Source: a virus. Taken from it: a DNA stretch of 64,000 nt. The notes beneath the pieces are model-generated. The model ran no database searches and was not told where the DNA came from. It saw only the letters and a program-made list of their open reading frames with translations. The translations under genes were made by a program, and so were the position numbers. Shown here piece by piece: positions 23,394 to 31,080 of this stretch (its first letter is position 1; every line of letters starts with the position of its first letter). The DNA lies in the IMG/VR virus record IMGVR_UViG_3300042691_019380, positions 1 to 64,000 of that record; one strand, 5' to 3'.

Positions 23394-23653
23394 CGTGTCC
23401 TCACATACAGCGGCCCGTCTTTTCCCACGTACGCACAGTACGTGTTGTGTTCCAGAAACTCGTCGGCCTCGTCGTGAGTCATGCCGTCGCGACGCACCAG
23501 AACCTCGACGCACTTCTGAGCCGAGTAGACGGCGACATGCCGCGAGTGCGTGTTGATCGTGTAGCCGATCAGGGCCTCGTCGAGGCCGTCGGCGAGCAGG
23601 GCATCGGGGTTCGCTGCCCGCAGTTCGTCGATGATCGTGTCGATGTCGTCCAT
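23390..23653 (-). CDS. Conserved phage protein, paralogue of 20229-20498
   Basis: 87 residues, same family as 20229-20498 with A-N-P-D-A-L-L-A-D-G-L-D-E-A-L-I-G-Y-T and V-A-V-Y-S-A-Q-K-C-V-E-V-L conserved. Its leader contains a perfect 12-bp hairpin after a 16-bp-spacer promoter, so expression may be attenuated. Confidence 0.7.
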   Translation of the reverse strand: MDDIDTIIDELRAANPDALLADGLDEALIGYTINTHSRHVAVYSAQKCVEVLVRRDGMTHDEADEFLEHNTYCAYVGKDGPLYVRTR

Positions 23654-23674
23654 GACAGTTACTCAGAGAAAGAA

Positions 23675-23707
23675 CCGCGAGGGGCGCTTCAGCGTCGCCC
23701 CTCGCGG
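23675..23707 (-). promoter_or_regulatory. Leader hairpin / possible attenuator
   Basis: CCGCGAGGGGCG (23675-23686) pairs perfectly with CGCCCCTCGCGG (23696-23707), loop nine bases. Read on the minus strand it is followed by TTCTTTCT, so it could terminate weakly between the promoter at 23731-23758 and the start codon at 23653. Confidence 0.55.
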
Positions 23708-23730
23708 CGAGCCATCCATGACGAGGCAGT

Positions 23731-23758
23731 AGCGTATCCGTACAACGAGATCAGTCAA
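23731..23758 (-). promoter_or_regulatory. σ70-type promoter, 16-bp spacer
   Basis: TTGACT (23753-23758) and TACGCT (23731-23736) are separated by 16 bp containing T-T-G-T-A-C-GGA. The -35 overlaps the stop of 23751-24236. Drives 23653 and downstream genes. Confidence 0.65.
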
Positions 23759-24236
23759 TCCCCTTTTTCGACAGCCATGCAGCCGCCGCCTCGGCAACGA
23801 CCGTTCGCTTCGCCATCTTCACAAGATCGCGAACGTACCACTCGTTGCCAGAGTTCCAGACTTCATCGAATGTCTTGCCAGCGAACCGACCCTCGCGAAG
23901 AACAAACTCCTTCGCGGACTTGTCAGCCTCGTCGAGCAGGCCCGGTATCGGATCAATGAGCCATGACGTCATGCACCACCAGCCGCACATGACTCGCCAC
24001 TTGGTCTCGCCCTTGGTCTTTACTATGTCCACGAGGTCAACGATCGGAAGTCCGCAAGTCTCGCACGAGACATGACCCTCGATGGACGCCAAGTACCCGA
24101 CCGGCTGCTCGGGCGGCGGCTCCCAGGCACGGGGCTGCGAAGACTCTGCGGCCTGCTTCTTACGGCTGGGTTTCTTCTTCTTGCCGTCCTCGTCCTGAAC
24201 GGGAGCGATCTCGAACAGGAGGTCATTTTTCGCCAT
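23751..24236 (-). CDS. Zinc-binding protein with ExoX-like C-terminal motif
   Basis: 161 residues from ATG 24236. A K-K-K-K basic, proline-rich lead is followed by C-E-T-C and V-M-C-G-W-W-C, a probable zinc site. The end G-R-F-A-G-K-T-F-D-E-V-W ... Y-V-R-D-L-V resembles the short domain found C-terminal to some exonucleases (ExoX-like C). No exonuclease core is present. Possibly a DNA-replication accessory protein. Confidence 0.5.
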   Translation of the reverse strand: MAKNDLLFEIAPVQDEDGKKKKPSRKKQAAESSQPRAWEPPPEQPVGYLASIEGHVSCETCGLPIVDLVDIVKTKGETKWRVMCGWWCMTSWLIDPIPGLLDEADKSAKEFVLREGRFAGKTFDEVWNSGNEWYVRDLVKMAKRTVVAEAAAAWLSKKGID

Positions 24237-24975
24237 TGATTGCCCCTTCGATCCACTCTCGGTACTCGCTGATTCGCGTGTGAGCGGACTCTTCGCCTCG
24301 CCTCGCCATCGGGCTTCTTCCGGCAACCATCAGGAACGAGTTGATTCCTGCCAGTTCGTTCCCCAGGAACAAGCCGCCGCCTGAGTCTCCGGAGGCGATC
24401 AAGAACTCCAGTTCCGTTTTCCGATGCGAGTCCACCGAGCAGATAAGCAAACCTCGCTCTGCTCGGTCGACGACGTTGCTGCCTGCTCGCTTCTGACCGT
24501 CGTAGATCACTCCGCCCGTGTCAAACGTGCCTGTGAGGCCGTATCCAGAGATGCTGGCAACTTGCCCAGGCTCGTCTTTTAAGGCATGAAGCGGCGGGTA
24601 GAAATCCAGCGAGAACGGACGCTTCGCTTTGCAGACTGCCAAGTCCACTGACTTCTCGTTGGCGAAGTCAGGGTGAGTCGCAACAGACTCGATGTCGTGC
24701 CTCTCGCCGTTGTCGCACAGGACGAAATGCTCCTCGCAGCCGTCGACGACATGGGCGGCTGTCACGACACACCTCGGCGAGACAATTACGCAACTCGCCG
24801 ACTGCTCGACGCCTGTCTTGGCGTTGCGGCAGACGATTCTGGCGACGCACTTGAACTTGTCGCCGTACTCGCGGTGCTTGGCGTCGTCTTTGCGAGGGTC
24901 GATCGTGCCAGCAAGGGCCACGATGGCAATCGCGATAAACGGCACGGCAGCCAGCCCTCGGCGTGGATGACTCAT
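24223..24975 (-). CDS. Secreted trypsin-like serine protease
   Basis: 250 residues from ATG 24975 (ATGA overlap with the helicase). A signal anchor (A-A-V-P-F-I-A-I-A-I-V-A-L-A-G) precedes a chymotrypsin-fold domain: V-T-A-A-H-V-V (His), V-D-L-A-V-C (Asp) and S-G-D-S-G-G-G (Ser), all present. Several cysteines may form disulfides. It should act in the periplasm or outside, an unusual cargo next to replication genes; it may degrade host surface protein, block superinfection, or aid lysis. Confidence 0.85.
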   Translation of the reverse strand: MSHPRRGLAAVPFIAIAIVALAGTIDPRKDDAKHREYGDKFKCVARIVCRNAKTGVEQSASCVIVSPRCVVTAAHVVDGCEEHFVLCDNGERHDIESVATHPDFANEKSVDLAVCKAKRPFSLDFYPPLHALKDEPGQVASISGYGLTGTFDTGGVIYDGQKRAGSNVVDRAERGLLICSVDSHRKTELEFLIASGDSGGGLFLGNELAGINSFLMVAGRSPMARRGEESAHTRISEYREWIEGAINGEK

Positions 24976-27485
24976 AGCGGCAACTCCATTCGGTGGCGAT
25001 ACCCGTCGTCGACGAGCATGAAGTCCTGCTTGGCCCTCGTGACCGCCACGTAGGCGACCCGGCACTCTTCGTCGTGCAGTTCCGGCAGGGCATTTCTCGC
25101 CCTCTCGACGCTCGGACTCGTGATCGACGACAAGATCACCGTGTCGGCTTCGAGGCCCTTGGCTCCGTGGATCGTCGAAAGACGGATCGGCGGGTTCGTT
25201 GCGATCTCTTCGCCGTAGCGAGTTGCCGTATCCAGCCAAAGCCGGGCACGGTCTGCTGCCTTGGCCTCGATCGCCAGATGCCAGCGACCTTCGGCAATGA
25301 GACCAGCCAGGGCTGGGGTCACGCCGATGAGTTCGTAGTCCTCCGCCACGGGGCGAATGAGGTCAACGTGCGACATCTTTCCAGACTTCCATGCCGTCTT
25401 TGTTCCCCGAACGAGCAGTTCTCCGAAATCTCCGCTCTTCACGGCGATCGCCTGGACAGCGTTTGCCCAGTCGTCGCCGGAGATCGTGCGGCCGTTCTGA
25501 AGGCCCCACAGGGCTGCGTATCCAGACAACGTAGACGAGCCGGACGTCTTGTCGATCCAGAGGTACGGAAGATTTTTGGCCTTCAAGATCAACTCGTACT
25601 CTTCGAGAGCGAACGCGCATCGGCCCAGGATAAGAGCCGAAGTGTTGGCAGACAGACGAGAGAGTGCCTCTTCGGCACTCCCCACGCGAGACACGGTTCC
25701 GTCGTGGCCTGCGTGCTGGATTTTGCGATCCCGATATCCCTTCGTCATCTGACGCAGGCAAGCCTCGCCGAGATCAAGCACTCGTCGCGGGCAACGGTAA
25801 CTCCGCTGCATCGTCGACTCTTGTGCCTCCCAGGACATGAAGTGCGTGTAGTCCCCACCCGCGAAACTGTGGATCGAGTTTCCAGTCACCACGCCGCCTT
25901 GGGTGACGTACGTGTGGTTCTGATGGACGTTCATGCTCCAAACTCGCGTTGCCTTGCCTGGGGGCAGTCTCCTGCACGAGACGATATCGACCCACTCGCA
26001 CTTCTTTTTCTCGCCCATCTTGGGCACGCGATGGATGCCGGGAATCAAGTTCGCGGCGTGAATGAGCCTGCTCGCCATTGGCCCATTCTTGCATCGGTCG
26101 GCCTTTCGGCACATTGGATGCTCGGGCGACAGGCAGTGCCCACGAAGACACTCTAATCCGTTTTTCGTCAGGTCTCCGAGCGAGTTGAAAACTTGCTCGA
26201 TGTACCCCTCGTCGAGGTTTGTCCTGACTCCGCACGGCGGACGAAACGTGACCTGCGGAATCCCGTATCGGCACGAGACGATTTGCTCGTAGCAACGAGC
26301 GTCGCGGTCAGTGTCGAAAATCTTGAGAATCCACGCCGCGCCGGCCGCCTCTTGGTTCATCCGCATCTTGAGGCGGAACGATCCGTTCTTTTCGCTTGGT
26401 TTGCCAGCAAAGACCTGAACAGTCCCGACCCTCCACCGGCTGCCTTTCGCCATGAGGTACGTGGCGTAAGTGCCCTTTCGGCCTCGGGTGCGGGCCACCC
26501 ACTTGTGGTTGTCCGTGCAGACGTGCTTCGTCCCGTCCGCAAGCGTGATCTCAATGAGGCTTGATGAATCGACTTCCCTGCTGGCAATCTCAAACTCAGA
26601 GCCGCTGCCGGGAAAGCGACTCTCCCTTCTGTTAAACGTGACGAGCCTGTCCACTGCTGGGTCGAGGTCTTCGATGTTCTTGTACCCAGACAACGTCAGG
26701 ACAGGAGTACCGGCTGGCTGGCACTGGTACGGGTCACCACAAATCCAGATTCGCTCGATGGTCGGACTGGCAGCGAGTCTCTTGCAGACCATGTCGACGA
26801 GAGTCGACGAGTCTTGAGCCTCGTCGATCGCCAAGACTCGGAGACCCTCTGGGACTTCCCCCTCGGGCTCGACCCTGTACGGCCCGTCGACGGTGTATCG
26901 GACACCGGCGAACTTGGCGATCACGTCCGTGAAGTCCAGCCTTCCCTGGGCTCGCTTGGCTTTCTCGTACTTCTCGATCGTGCGGCGGGCTTCGGAGATG
27001 GACGGCGTCTGCTCGCCGCACAGTTCCCATCGACTCAGGATCGCTGCGACGCTCGTCATCTTGCTCCGGGCGAGTTCCCAGGCTTTGAGGGCCTGCGGGA
27101 TCGACTGGTCGCCTCCCTCGCCAGCGATGTACTGCCGCTCGCCTCGGCCGTCGATGCGGGTGCTGATCACGCCGCCGACGGAATCCGAGACGAACTTGTC
27201 GCCGTCCTTGCCCTGGATCAACTGGCCCTCCTCGACGCCTGCCTGCTTGTAGGCGATCGCGTGCGCCGTCTTGAACCAACCGTGTCCAGTCAGGGCGTCG
27301 ACGTCGACGCCCCACTCTCCAGCGGCCCGCCCAGCGATCTCGGCCCTTCCCGCCCGTGTAAACGTGCAGAAGCCGATCTCGTGGACGCCCAGGCCCAGTT
27401 CTCGCCGGGCCGCAGACAGCCTGTCGAGAATCAGCCTTGTCTTTCCTGTGCCAGCCCCGCCAATCGCCCGTTCTACGTATGCCAT
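24972..27485 (-). CDS. UvrD-like superfamily 1 DNA helicase, interrupted by an intein
   Basis: 837-residue precursor; the spliced helicase would be 555 residues. Walker A is G-G-A-G-T-G-K-T (residues 8-15), Walker B V-L-A-I-D-E-A-Q-D, and motif III G-D-P-Y-Q is split from S-I-H-S-F-A-G-G by an intein (residues 255-536). Later motifs L-S-T-I-H-G-A-K-G-L-E-A and V-A-V-T-R-A-K are UvrD/Rep-type. I start at ATG 27485 after AAGGAGG rather than extending to 27536. Part of the replication module with the Prim-Pol gene upstream; probably a 3'-5' helicase for replication or recombination. Confidence 0.88.
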   Translation of the reverse strand: MAYVERAIGGAGTGKTRLILDRLSAARRELGLGVHEIGFCTFTRAGRAEIAGRAAGEWGVDVDALTGHGWFKTAHAIAYKQAGVEEGQLIQGKDGDKFVSDSVGGVISTRIDGRGERQYIAGEGGDQSIPQALKAWELARSKMTSVAAILSRWELCGEQTPSISEARRTIEKYEKAKRAQGRLDFTDVIAKFAGVRYTVDGPYRVEPEGEVPEGLRVLAIDEAQDSSTLVDMVCKRLAASPTIERIWICGDPYQCQPAGTPVLTLSGYKNIEDLDPAVDRLVTFNRRESRFPGSGSEFEIASREVDSSSLIEITLADGTKHVCTDNHKWVARTRGRKGTYATYLMAKGSRWRVGTVQVFAGKPSEKNGSFRLKMRMNQEAAGAAWILKIFDTDRDARCYEQIVSCRYGIPQVTFRPPCGVRTNLDEGYIEQVFNSLGDLTKNGLECLRGHCLSPEHPMCRKADRCKNGPMASRLIHAANLIPGIHRVPKMGEKKKCEWVDIVSCRRLPPGKATRVWSMNVHQNHTYVTQGGVVTGNSIHSFAGGDYTHFMSWEAQESTMQRSYRCPRRVLDLGEACLRQMTKGYRDRKIQHAGHDGTVSRVGSAEEALSRLSANTSALILGRCAFALEEYELILKAKNLPYLWIDKTSGSSTLSGYAALWGLQNGRTISGDDWANAVQAIAVKSGDFGELLVRGTKTAWKSGKMSHVDLIRPVAEDYELIGVTPALAGLIAEGRWHLAIEAKAADRARLWLDTATRYGEEIATNPPIRLSTIHGAKGLEADTVILSSITSPSVERARNALPELHDEECRVAYVAVTRAKQDFMLVDDGYRHRMELPL
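25878..26723 (-). other. Intein in the UvrD-like helicase (282 aa)
   Basis: Begins with Cys in C-Q-P-A-G-T-P-V-L-T (block A), has D-G-T-K-H-V-C-T-D-N-H (block B, T-x-x-H), R-V-W-S-M-N-V (block F) with N-H-T-Y-V, and ends G-V-V-T-G-N before Ser+1. The insertion point is the conserved helicase motif G-D-P-Y-Q | S-I, a functional site as expected for inteins. The penultimate residue is Gly, not the usual His. The centre (about 120 residues, including R-C-Y-E-Q-I-V-S-C-R-Y-G-I-P-Q) may be a homing endonuclease remnant; I see no LAGLIDADG. Confidence 0.88.
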
Positions 27486-27639
27486 CTGCCTTCCCCTCCT
27501 TGGTTTTAGACCTGAGACCTGAAAAATCTCTCTCAAGTCTCTCTATAAGTAGAAATCTAAACCCTTATCAAATAACGACTTACTCCCGTTTCTGACTTGT
27601 AGACTTGTGTTTTTTAATTTGAAGTACTTATTTTTTTTC
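27486..27639. other. AT-rich intergenic region before the helicase
   Basis: 154 bases with no gene, much more AT-rich than its flanks. It holds the helicase SD (AAGGAGG), a GAGACTTGAGAGAGA stretch and most of the second copy of the element found at 315-370. A promoter or replication-related role is possible. Confidence 0.55.
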
Positions 27640-27646
27640 CTATATA
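27592..27646. repeat. AT-rich repeat element, copy 2
   Basis: Matches 315-370: GACTTG, ACTTGT, TGAAGT and ATTTTTTTTCCTATA in the same order. It begins at the end of the Prim-Pol gene. Confidence 0.55.
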
Positions 27647-29256
27647 GAGCCGGAAAGACGTTCGAGCGCGGTGATGTGCCGGTCGCGGAGAATGAACCAA
27701 CGGGACGACCCTCCGTCGAAACGCTTCGTCTGGCTCTCAAAATTGCGTTCTGAGACCGCTTCGAGGATCATGGCCTTCAGGATGGTGCAGACCTTCTTGC
27801 GGGGCTGTGGGAGGCCCCTCTTTCGCCACGCGGCGTACACCGTCTCATTCCATTTCAGCCAGAGCCCCCATGTACCGTCTTTGTCCTGAATCCACTTCGG
27901 CAGGCCGGAGTGGTTGGGGAGACGCTCGCTCTCGCTTTCGCTTCCCTCGGTCTTCGAGAAGCCAAACGTGAGGTACGAGTGCAGGATCGAGGCGTAGTTC
28001 ACGCTCTCGTTGGCCTCGATCGATGGAATCTCGTGATCCGCGTCGTCGAAGAGTTTGCACTTCAGGCCGCGAATCGACCGCCAGCCGCCTTCCTCGTTTC
28101 GGAAGTTCTCGCCGTCCCAGATTTTGGTCCAGCGGGCAGGGTTCGGATCGAGAACGTCGACGCTCTTGGTCGCTGACAGAATCGCCTCGGCGACGTCGCG
28201 AGACCTCGTGATCTCCCCGGCGTCGAGAAGTACCGTCACGCTCCGCTTTGGGTCTTTCGGAGACGGGACATGGAGTTTGTACTCTGCCGGATCGCTCTCG
28301 ACGATGGTCAGCCGCCACGATCCTGGCTCCCAGCACCCCTCATCAGCGTTCCAGGCGAGCCCGTACCGCTCGAACGGCTTCGCGGCCTTTCGCTCGACTT
28401 GCTTCTGCTGGTAGTGGAGAAACTGGTCTTTGGCGATCTTCACGACCTCGCTTTGAGACTTGGGGGGAGTGCAATAACGAATGTTCACTCCCTCCATGAT
28501 CTCGGCGACCATCTTGAGGTTGGCTGACGTGTAGTCGCCAACTCGCTGCGACAGCCAACTCGCTGCGCCGACGAGAAAAGCATGCCGACCTCCCTCTTTG
28601 ACAGACTCGCCGTTAATGATGGTCTCGCGAGCCTGCGCGACGGCCCCCGACCCTCGCCGTTTCGACGAGTCGAGGATCGCGGCCAGGAATGCGTCTGGCA
28701 GAATTGCCGGATCGCAGTCCTCGGGAGACTTGCCAGGAAGCCACTTGTACTGGACTCCAGACTTATGCCACGACGGCGGGATCACCGACTGACTGGCAGC
28801 GTCTCCGCCACCGATGCGGACTTCGAGCCCGCCGACTTTGACCACGCCAGCGTCGGGAAGTCCGGGCGAGTACTGGAAAATCCGGTGTTCGCCTCTCCCG
28901 CTCGTGTAGGTCGGCGTGTCGATCGCGTGCAGGCCGTACTCTTTGAGGACGATCTCGGCCTCTGGAGAGTCGAACTCGACGTCGATCACGCCCGACGATG
29001 CCCCGAGACGGACTCCGAAGTTCGATCGAGTGTGTTCCTCGACGTCTTCGAGCCATGTCCAGATTTGAGACTCGTCGTCTGTGGCTCGCTCCGGCCACCC
29101 AGCACCACCGTGCGGGTGCTTCCCAGGCGTCGGGCAGTCGTGCCTGCCGCACGTGCAGGCTAGGTTGTCCTTGACTCCCCAGAGCCTGACGATCTTCCAA
29201 CCCTTGGAAGCCAAGGCGGCGACTTCCTGAAACATACGATCGGCGTTGTAGTCCAC
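27640..29256 (-). CDS. Prim-Pol type DNA primase/polymerase
   Basis: 538 residues. N-terminal bifunctional primase-polymerase domain: G-W-K-I-V-R-L-W-G, a C-T-C-G-R-H-D-C-P-T-P-G-K-H-P zinc/metal stretch, G-V-I-D-V-E-F-D (catalytic acidic motif), H-R-I-F-Q-Y and Q-S-V-I-P-P-S. The C-terminal 300 residues have no recognised helicase motifs; helicase functions lie in separate genes on either side. It should prime and extend DNA at the phage origin. Starts at the minus-strand ATG 29256. Confidence 0.85.
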   Translation of the reverse strand: MDYNADRMFQEVAALASKGWKIVRLWGVKDNLACTCGRHDCPTPGKHPHGGAGWPERATDDESQIWTWLEDVEEHTRSNFGVRLGASSGVIDVEFDSPEAEIVLKEYGLHAIDTPTYTSGRGEHRIFQYSPGLPDAGVVKVGGLEVRIGGGDAASQSVIPPSWHKSGVQYKWLPGKSPEDCDPAILPDAFLAAILDSSKRRGSGAVAQARETIINGESVKEGGRHAFLVGAASWLSQRVGDYTSANLKMVAEIMEGVNIRYCTPPKSQSEVVKIAKDQFLHYQQKQVERKAAKPFERYGLAWNADEGCWEPGSWRLTIVESDPAEYKLHVPSPKDPKRSVTVLLDAGEITRSRDVAEAILSATKSVDVLDPNPARWTKIWDGENFRNEEGGWRSIRGLKCKLFDDADHEIPSIEANESVNYASILHSYLTFGFSKTEGSESESERLPNHSGLPKWIQDKDGTWGLWLKWNETVYAAWRKRGLPQPRKKVCTILKAMILEAVSERNFESQTKRFDGGSSRWFILRDRHITALERLSGSI

Positions 29257-29298
29257 GATGCGATCCTCCGTGAATGAAGTGGGTGAGATGAAGAGACG

Positions 29299-29349
29299 AA
29301 AAAGCGGCGCCCCTCGCCGTGTCGCAGCAGACGAAGCACGGCGAGGGGC
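29299..29349 (-). terminator. Rho-independent terminator after the SSB-like gene
   Basis: GCCCCTCGCCGTG (29309-29321) pairs perfectly with CACGGCGAGGGGC (29337-29349), loop 15 bases, and on the minus strand is followed by GCCGC then TTTTT (29299-29303). Confidence 0.75.
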
Positions 29350-29385
29350 TTGCAGGGGAAAGGAGAAAAACCCTGCTGCCGCAGA

Positions 29386-30192
29386 TCAGAACGGCACGGA
29401 GTCAGCGTCGACCGTCGACTCGCTGCTCGACCGAGACCGAGACACGCGATCTTCGATCGGCGGGCACACGATGTTGGTCATCGTGTCCGTGAACCGAGAC
29501 TTCGCGAGCAGTCCGGTCTGCTCGTCGACCGACCCGACGGTCTTCGTGACGAGAACCGCGTAGTCGGCCCGCTGGCCCTTCCGCTTCTCAAGAGTCAGTT
29601 CCACGATCGAACGGAAGTGAAACAAACCCTCTGCCGTGATGCCTCGCAGGAGATCGTCGACGGCACGCAGGCTCGTCGACGGCACTCGCACGAACACCGG
29701 CTGGTTGTCCTCCTCGCGGAGAACACCAAGGACGCGGCTCGACTTCGCGCGAGGCGGCTTCGAGCCAGGACCGCTACCTTCCCACTGGAAGTAGCGAATC
29801 TTCCGGCAGTCATACGTGCCGTCGTCACGCTTCGCCGCCTCGATGTGGTTGGCATCGAGGTCGCCGTAGTCGCTGCCCACCTTGTAGGCAGTGACTCCGT
29901 CCGCCGAGAGCATCAGCGGCCTGCTTCCTGGGGTCGAGTCCTTGTGCGGCCACAGGATATGCTCCGGACGGGTCACGACCACGAGCAAGCCCGCGATCGC
30001 CTTCTCGCTGAACTCGGCACCAGCCTTGTTCGACCACGACCATCGAGTCGCGCCGCCGGTTGGGATTTTCACCCAGGTCAGGTCGCTGCTGCGAAGAGCC
30101 GCGCCGCCCAGGTTGGCTTCGAGAAGAGCCGCCGCAGAGTTGCCCTCTTCGAGGGCACGGAAAGAACCAACAACCGCCAAATCGTTGCTCAT
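29386..30192 (-). CDS. Putative ssDNA-binding protein
   Basis: 268 residues ending D-A-D-S-V-P-F after a serine- and acid-rich stretch, the kind of acidic, Phe-terminated tip that SSBs use to recruit partners. The body is β-rich without a textbook OB signature. It sits between a RecE-like nuclease and a Prim-Pol gene and has its own strong promoter (30213-30240), SD (AAGGAGG) and terminator, fitting an abundant DNA-binding protein. Confidence 0.6.
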   Translation of the reverse strand: MSNDLAVVGSFRALEEGNSAAALLEANLGGAALRSSDLTWVKIPTGGATRWSWSNKAGAEFSEKAIAGLLVVVTRPEHILWPHKDSTPGSRPLMLSADGVTAYKVGSDYGDLDANHIEAAKRDDGTYDCRKIRYFQWEGSGPGSKPPRAKSSRVLGVLREEDNQPVFVRVPSTSLRAVDDLLRGITAEGLFHFRSIVELTLEKRKGQRADYAVLVTKTVGSVDEQTGLLAKSRFTDTMTNIVCPPIEDRVSRSRSSSESTVDADSVPF

Positions 30193-30212
30193 GTTTGAGC
30201 CTCCTTGTGGGA

Positions 30213-30240
30213 ATCGTATCCAGACAAACTAAAACACCAA
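30213..30240 (-). promoter_or_regulatory. σ70-type promoter, 16-bp spacer
   Basis: TTGGTG (30235-30240), 16-bp spacer with T-T-T-G-T-C-T-GGA, TACGAT (30213-30218). Lies across the stop of the RecE-like gene and about 20 bases before the SSB-like start at 30192. Confidence 0.65.
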
Positions 30241-31080
30241 CTCTTGCACGGAGTGATAAGAAGCGGGCACGTACAGGCCCGTCTCTCGTCGAGTGCGAAC
30301 CGCGTCCAGGGTTCGCTTGATCTCGTCAGCGGCGCGTGCCAGGACGTCGCCTGGGAGAGTCACGACCCTGACGTTGAACGGCGCGAACGTCTGCACGACG
30401 ATGAACTTGAAGTCGAACGGCTCGAAGCCAGCCATGCGGCTAGCGTCGGCGTACCAGACTGCCTGCCAGTCGTAGCCAAACCGACGGAACGAGTACTTCA
30501 AGTCTCGCCACTCGCTGCTCGTAGTCTTGAGGTCGAACCACTCCCGCTTCGTGACTCCGTCAGCGCGGGCCTTGCGTGCGTGACCGTCTTCGTCGGTCCA
30601 GAACACGCTGTACTGCGAGTGCGTCGCCGCCTCGACGAGAGACCGAGCCGCGTCATGCTCGCGGATCGAGGCGATGATGTCCCTGACTTTCGCGAAGTCC
30701 ACTGCGTTGCATTCGCAGAACCCGTAGGGCAGGGTGGCTTTCCACTCTTGATACGCCTTGCCGCGACGGGAGCCGTCTGACGCCAGGACTCCTTCCGGCG
30801 GAACGGCGATCTGCGACCGCCAGTCCACGCCGCGAATCTCCGCACCGCACGCGACGTCGACGAGAGTGCCGAATCCCGTGGCTGCGTTGCCGCCGAAGAG
30901 AGTTCCGCCCTGCTCGGCGTATTGCTGGGCTCGACCACCCTCGTTCTCGTCGGCGTACCTGTGGGCCGTCGAACGACTGATGTGGTTCTTCTCGCCGTGG
31001 TAGACCTCGTTCGGCATGTCCATGTCGATGAACGGGCCGTTTTTCGTGTCGATAGAAAGCGTGTCCGTACTAATAGTCAT
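30229..31080 (-). CDS. RecE/ExoVIII-like PD-(D/E)XK exonuclease
   Basis: 283 residues. H-I-S-R-S-T-A-H-R-Y and G-T-L-V-D at the N-terminus and A-R-A-D-G-V-T-K ... F-D-L-K-T-T (D plus D-x-K) match the exodeoxyribonuclease VIII PDDEXK-like family. It would resect double-stranded DNA 5'-3' for annealing recombination, with the SSB-like protein as probable partner. Its first codons contain the T-A-G-T-A-C-GGACAC motif. Confidence 0.8.
   Translation of the reverse strand: MTISTDTLSIDTKNGPFIDMDMPNEVYHGEKNHISRSTAHRYADENEGGRAQQYAEQGGTLFGGNAATGFGTLVDVACGAEIRGVDWRSQIAVPPEGVLASDGSRRGKAYQEWKATLPYGFCECNAVDFAKVRDIIASIREHDAARSLVEAATHSQYSVFWTDEDGHARKARADGVTKREWFDLKTTSSEWRDLKYSFRRFGYDWQAVWYADASRMAGFEPFDFKFIVVQTFAPFNVRVVTLPGDVLARAADEIKRTLDAVRTRRETGLYVPASYHSVQELVF

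Noticed and set aside
25510-25535. T-T-G-T-C-T-GGATACGC match inside the helicase gene
   Set aside because: It encodes T-L-S-G-Y-A within conserved protein and has no -35 at the right distance; treated as chance.
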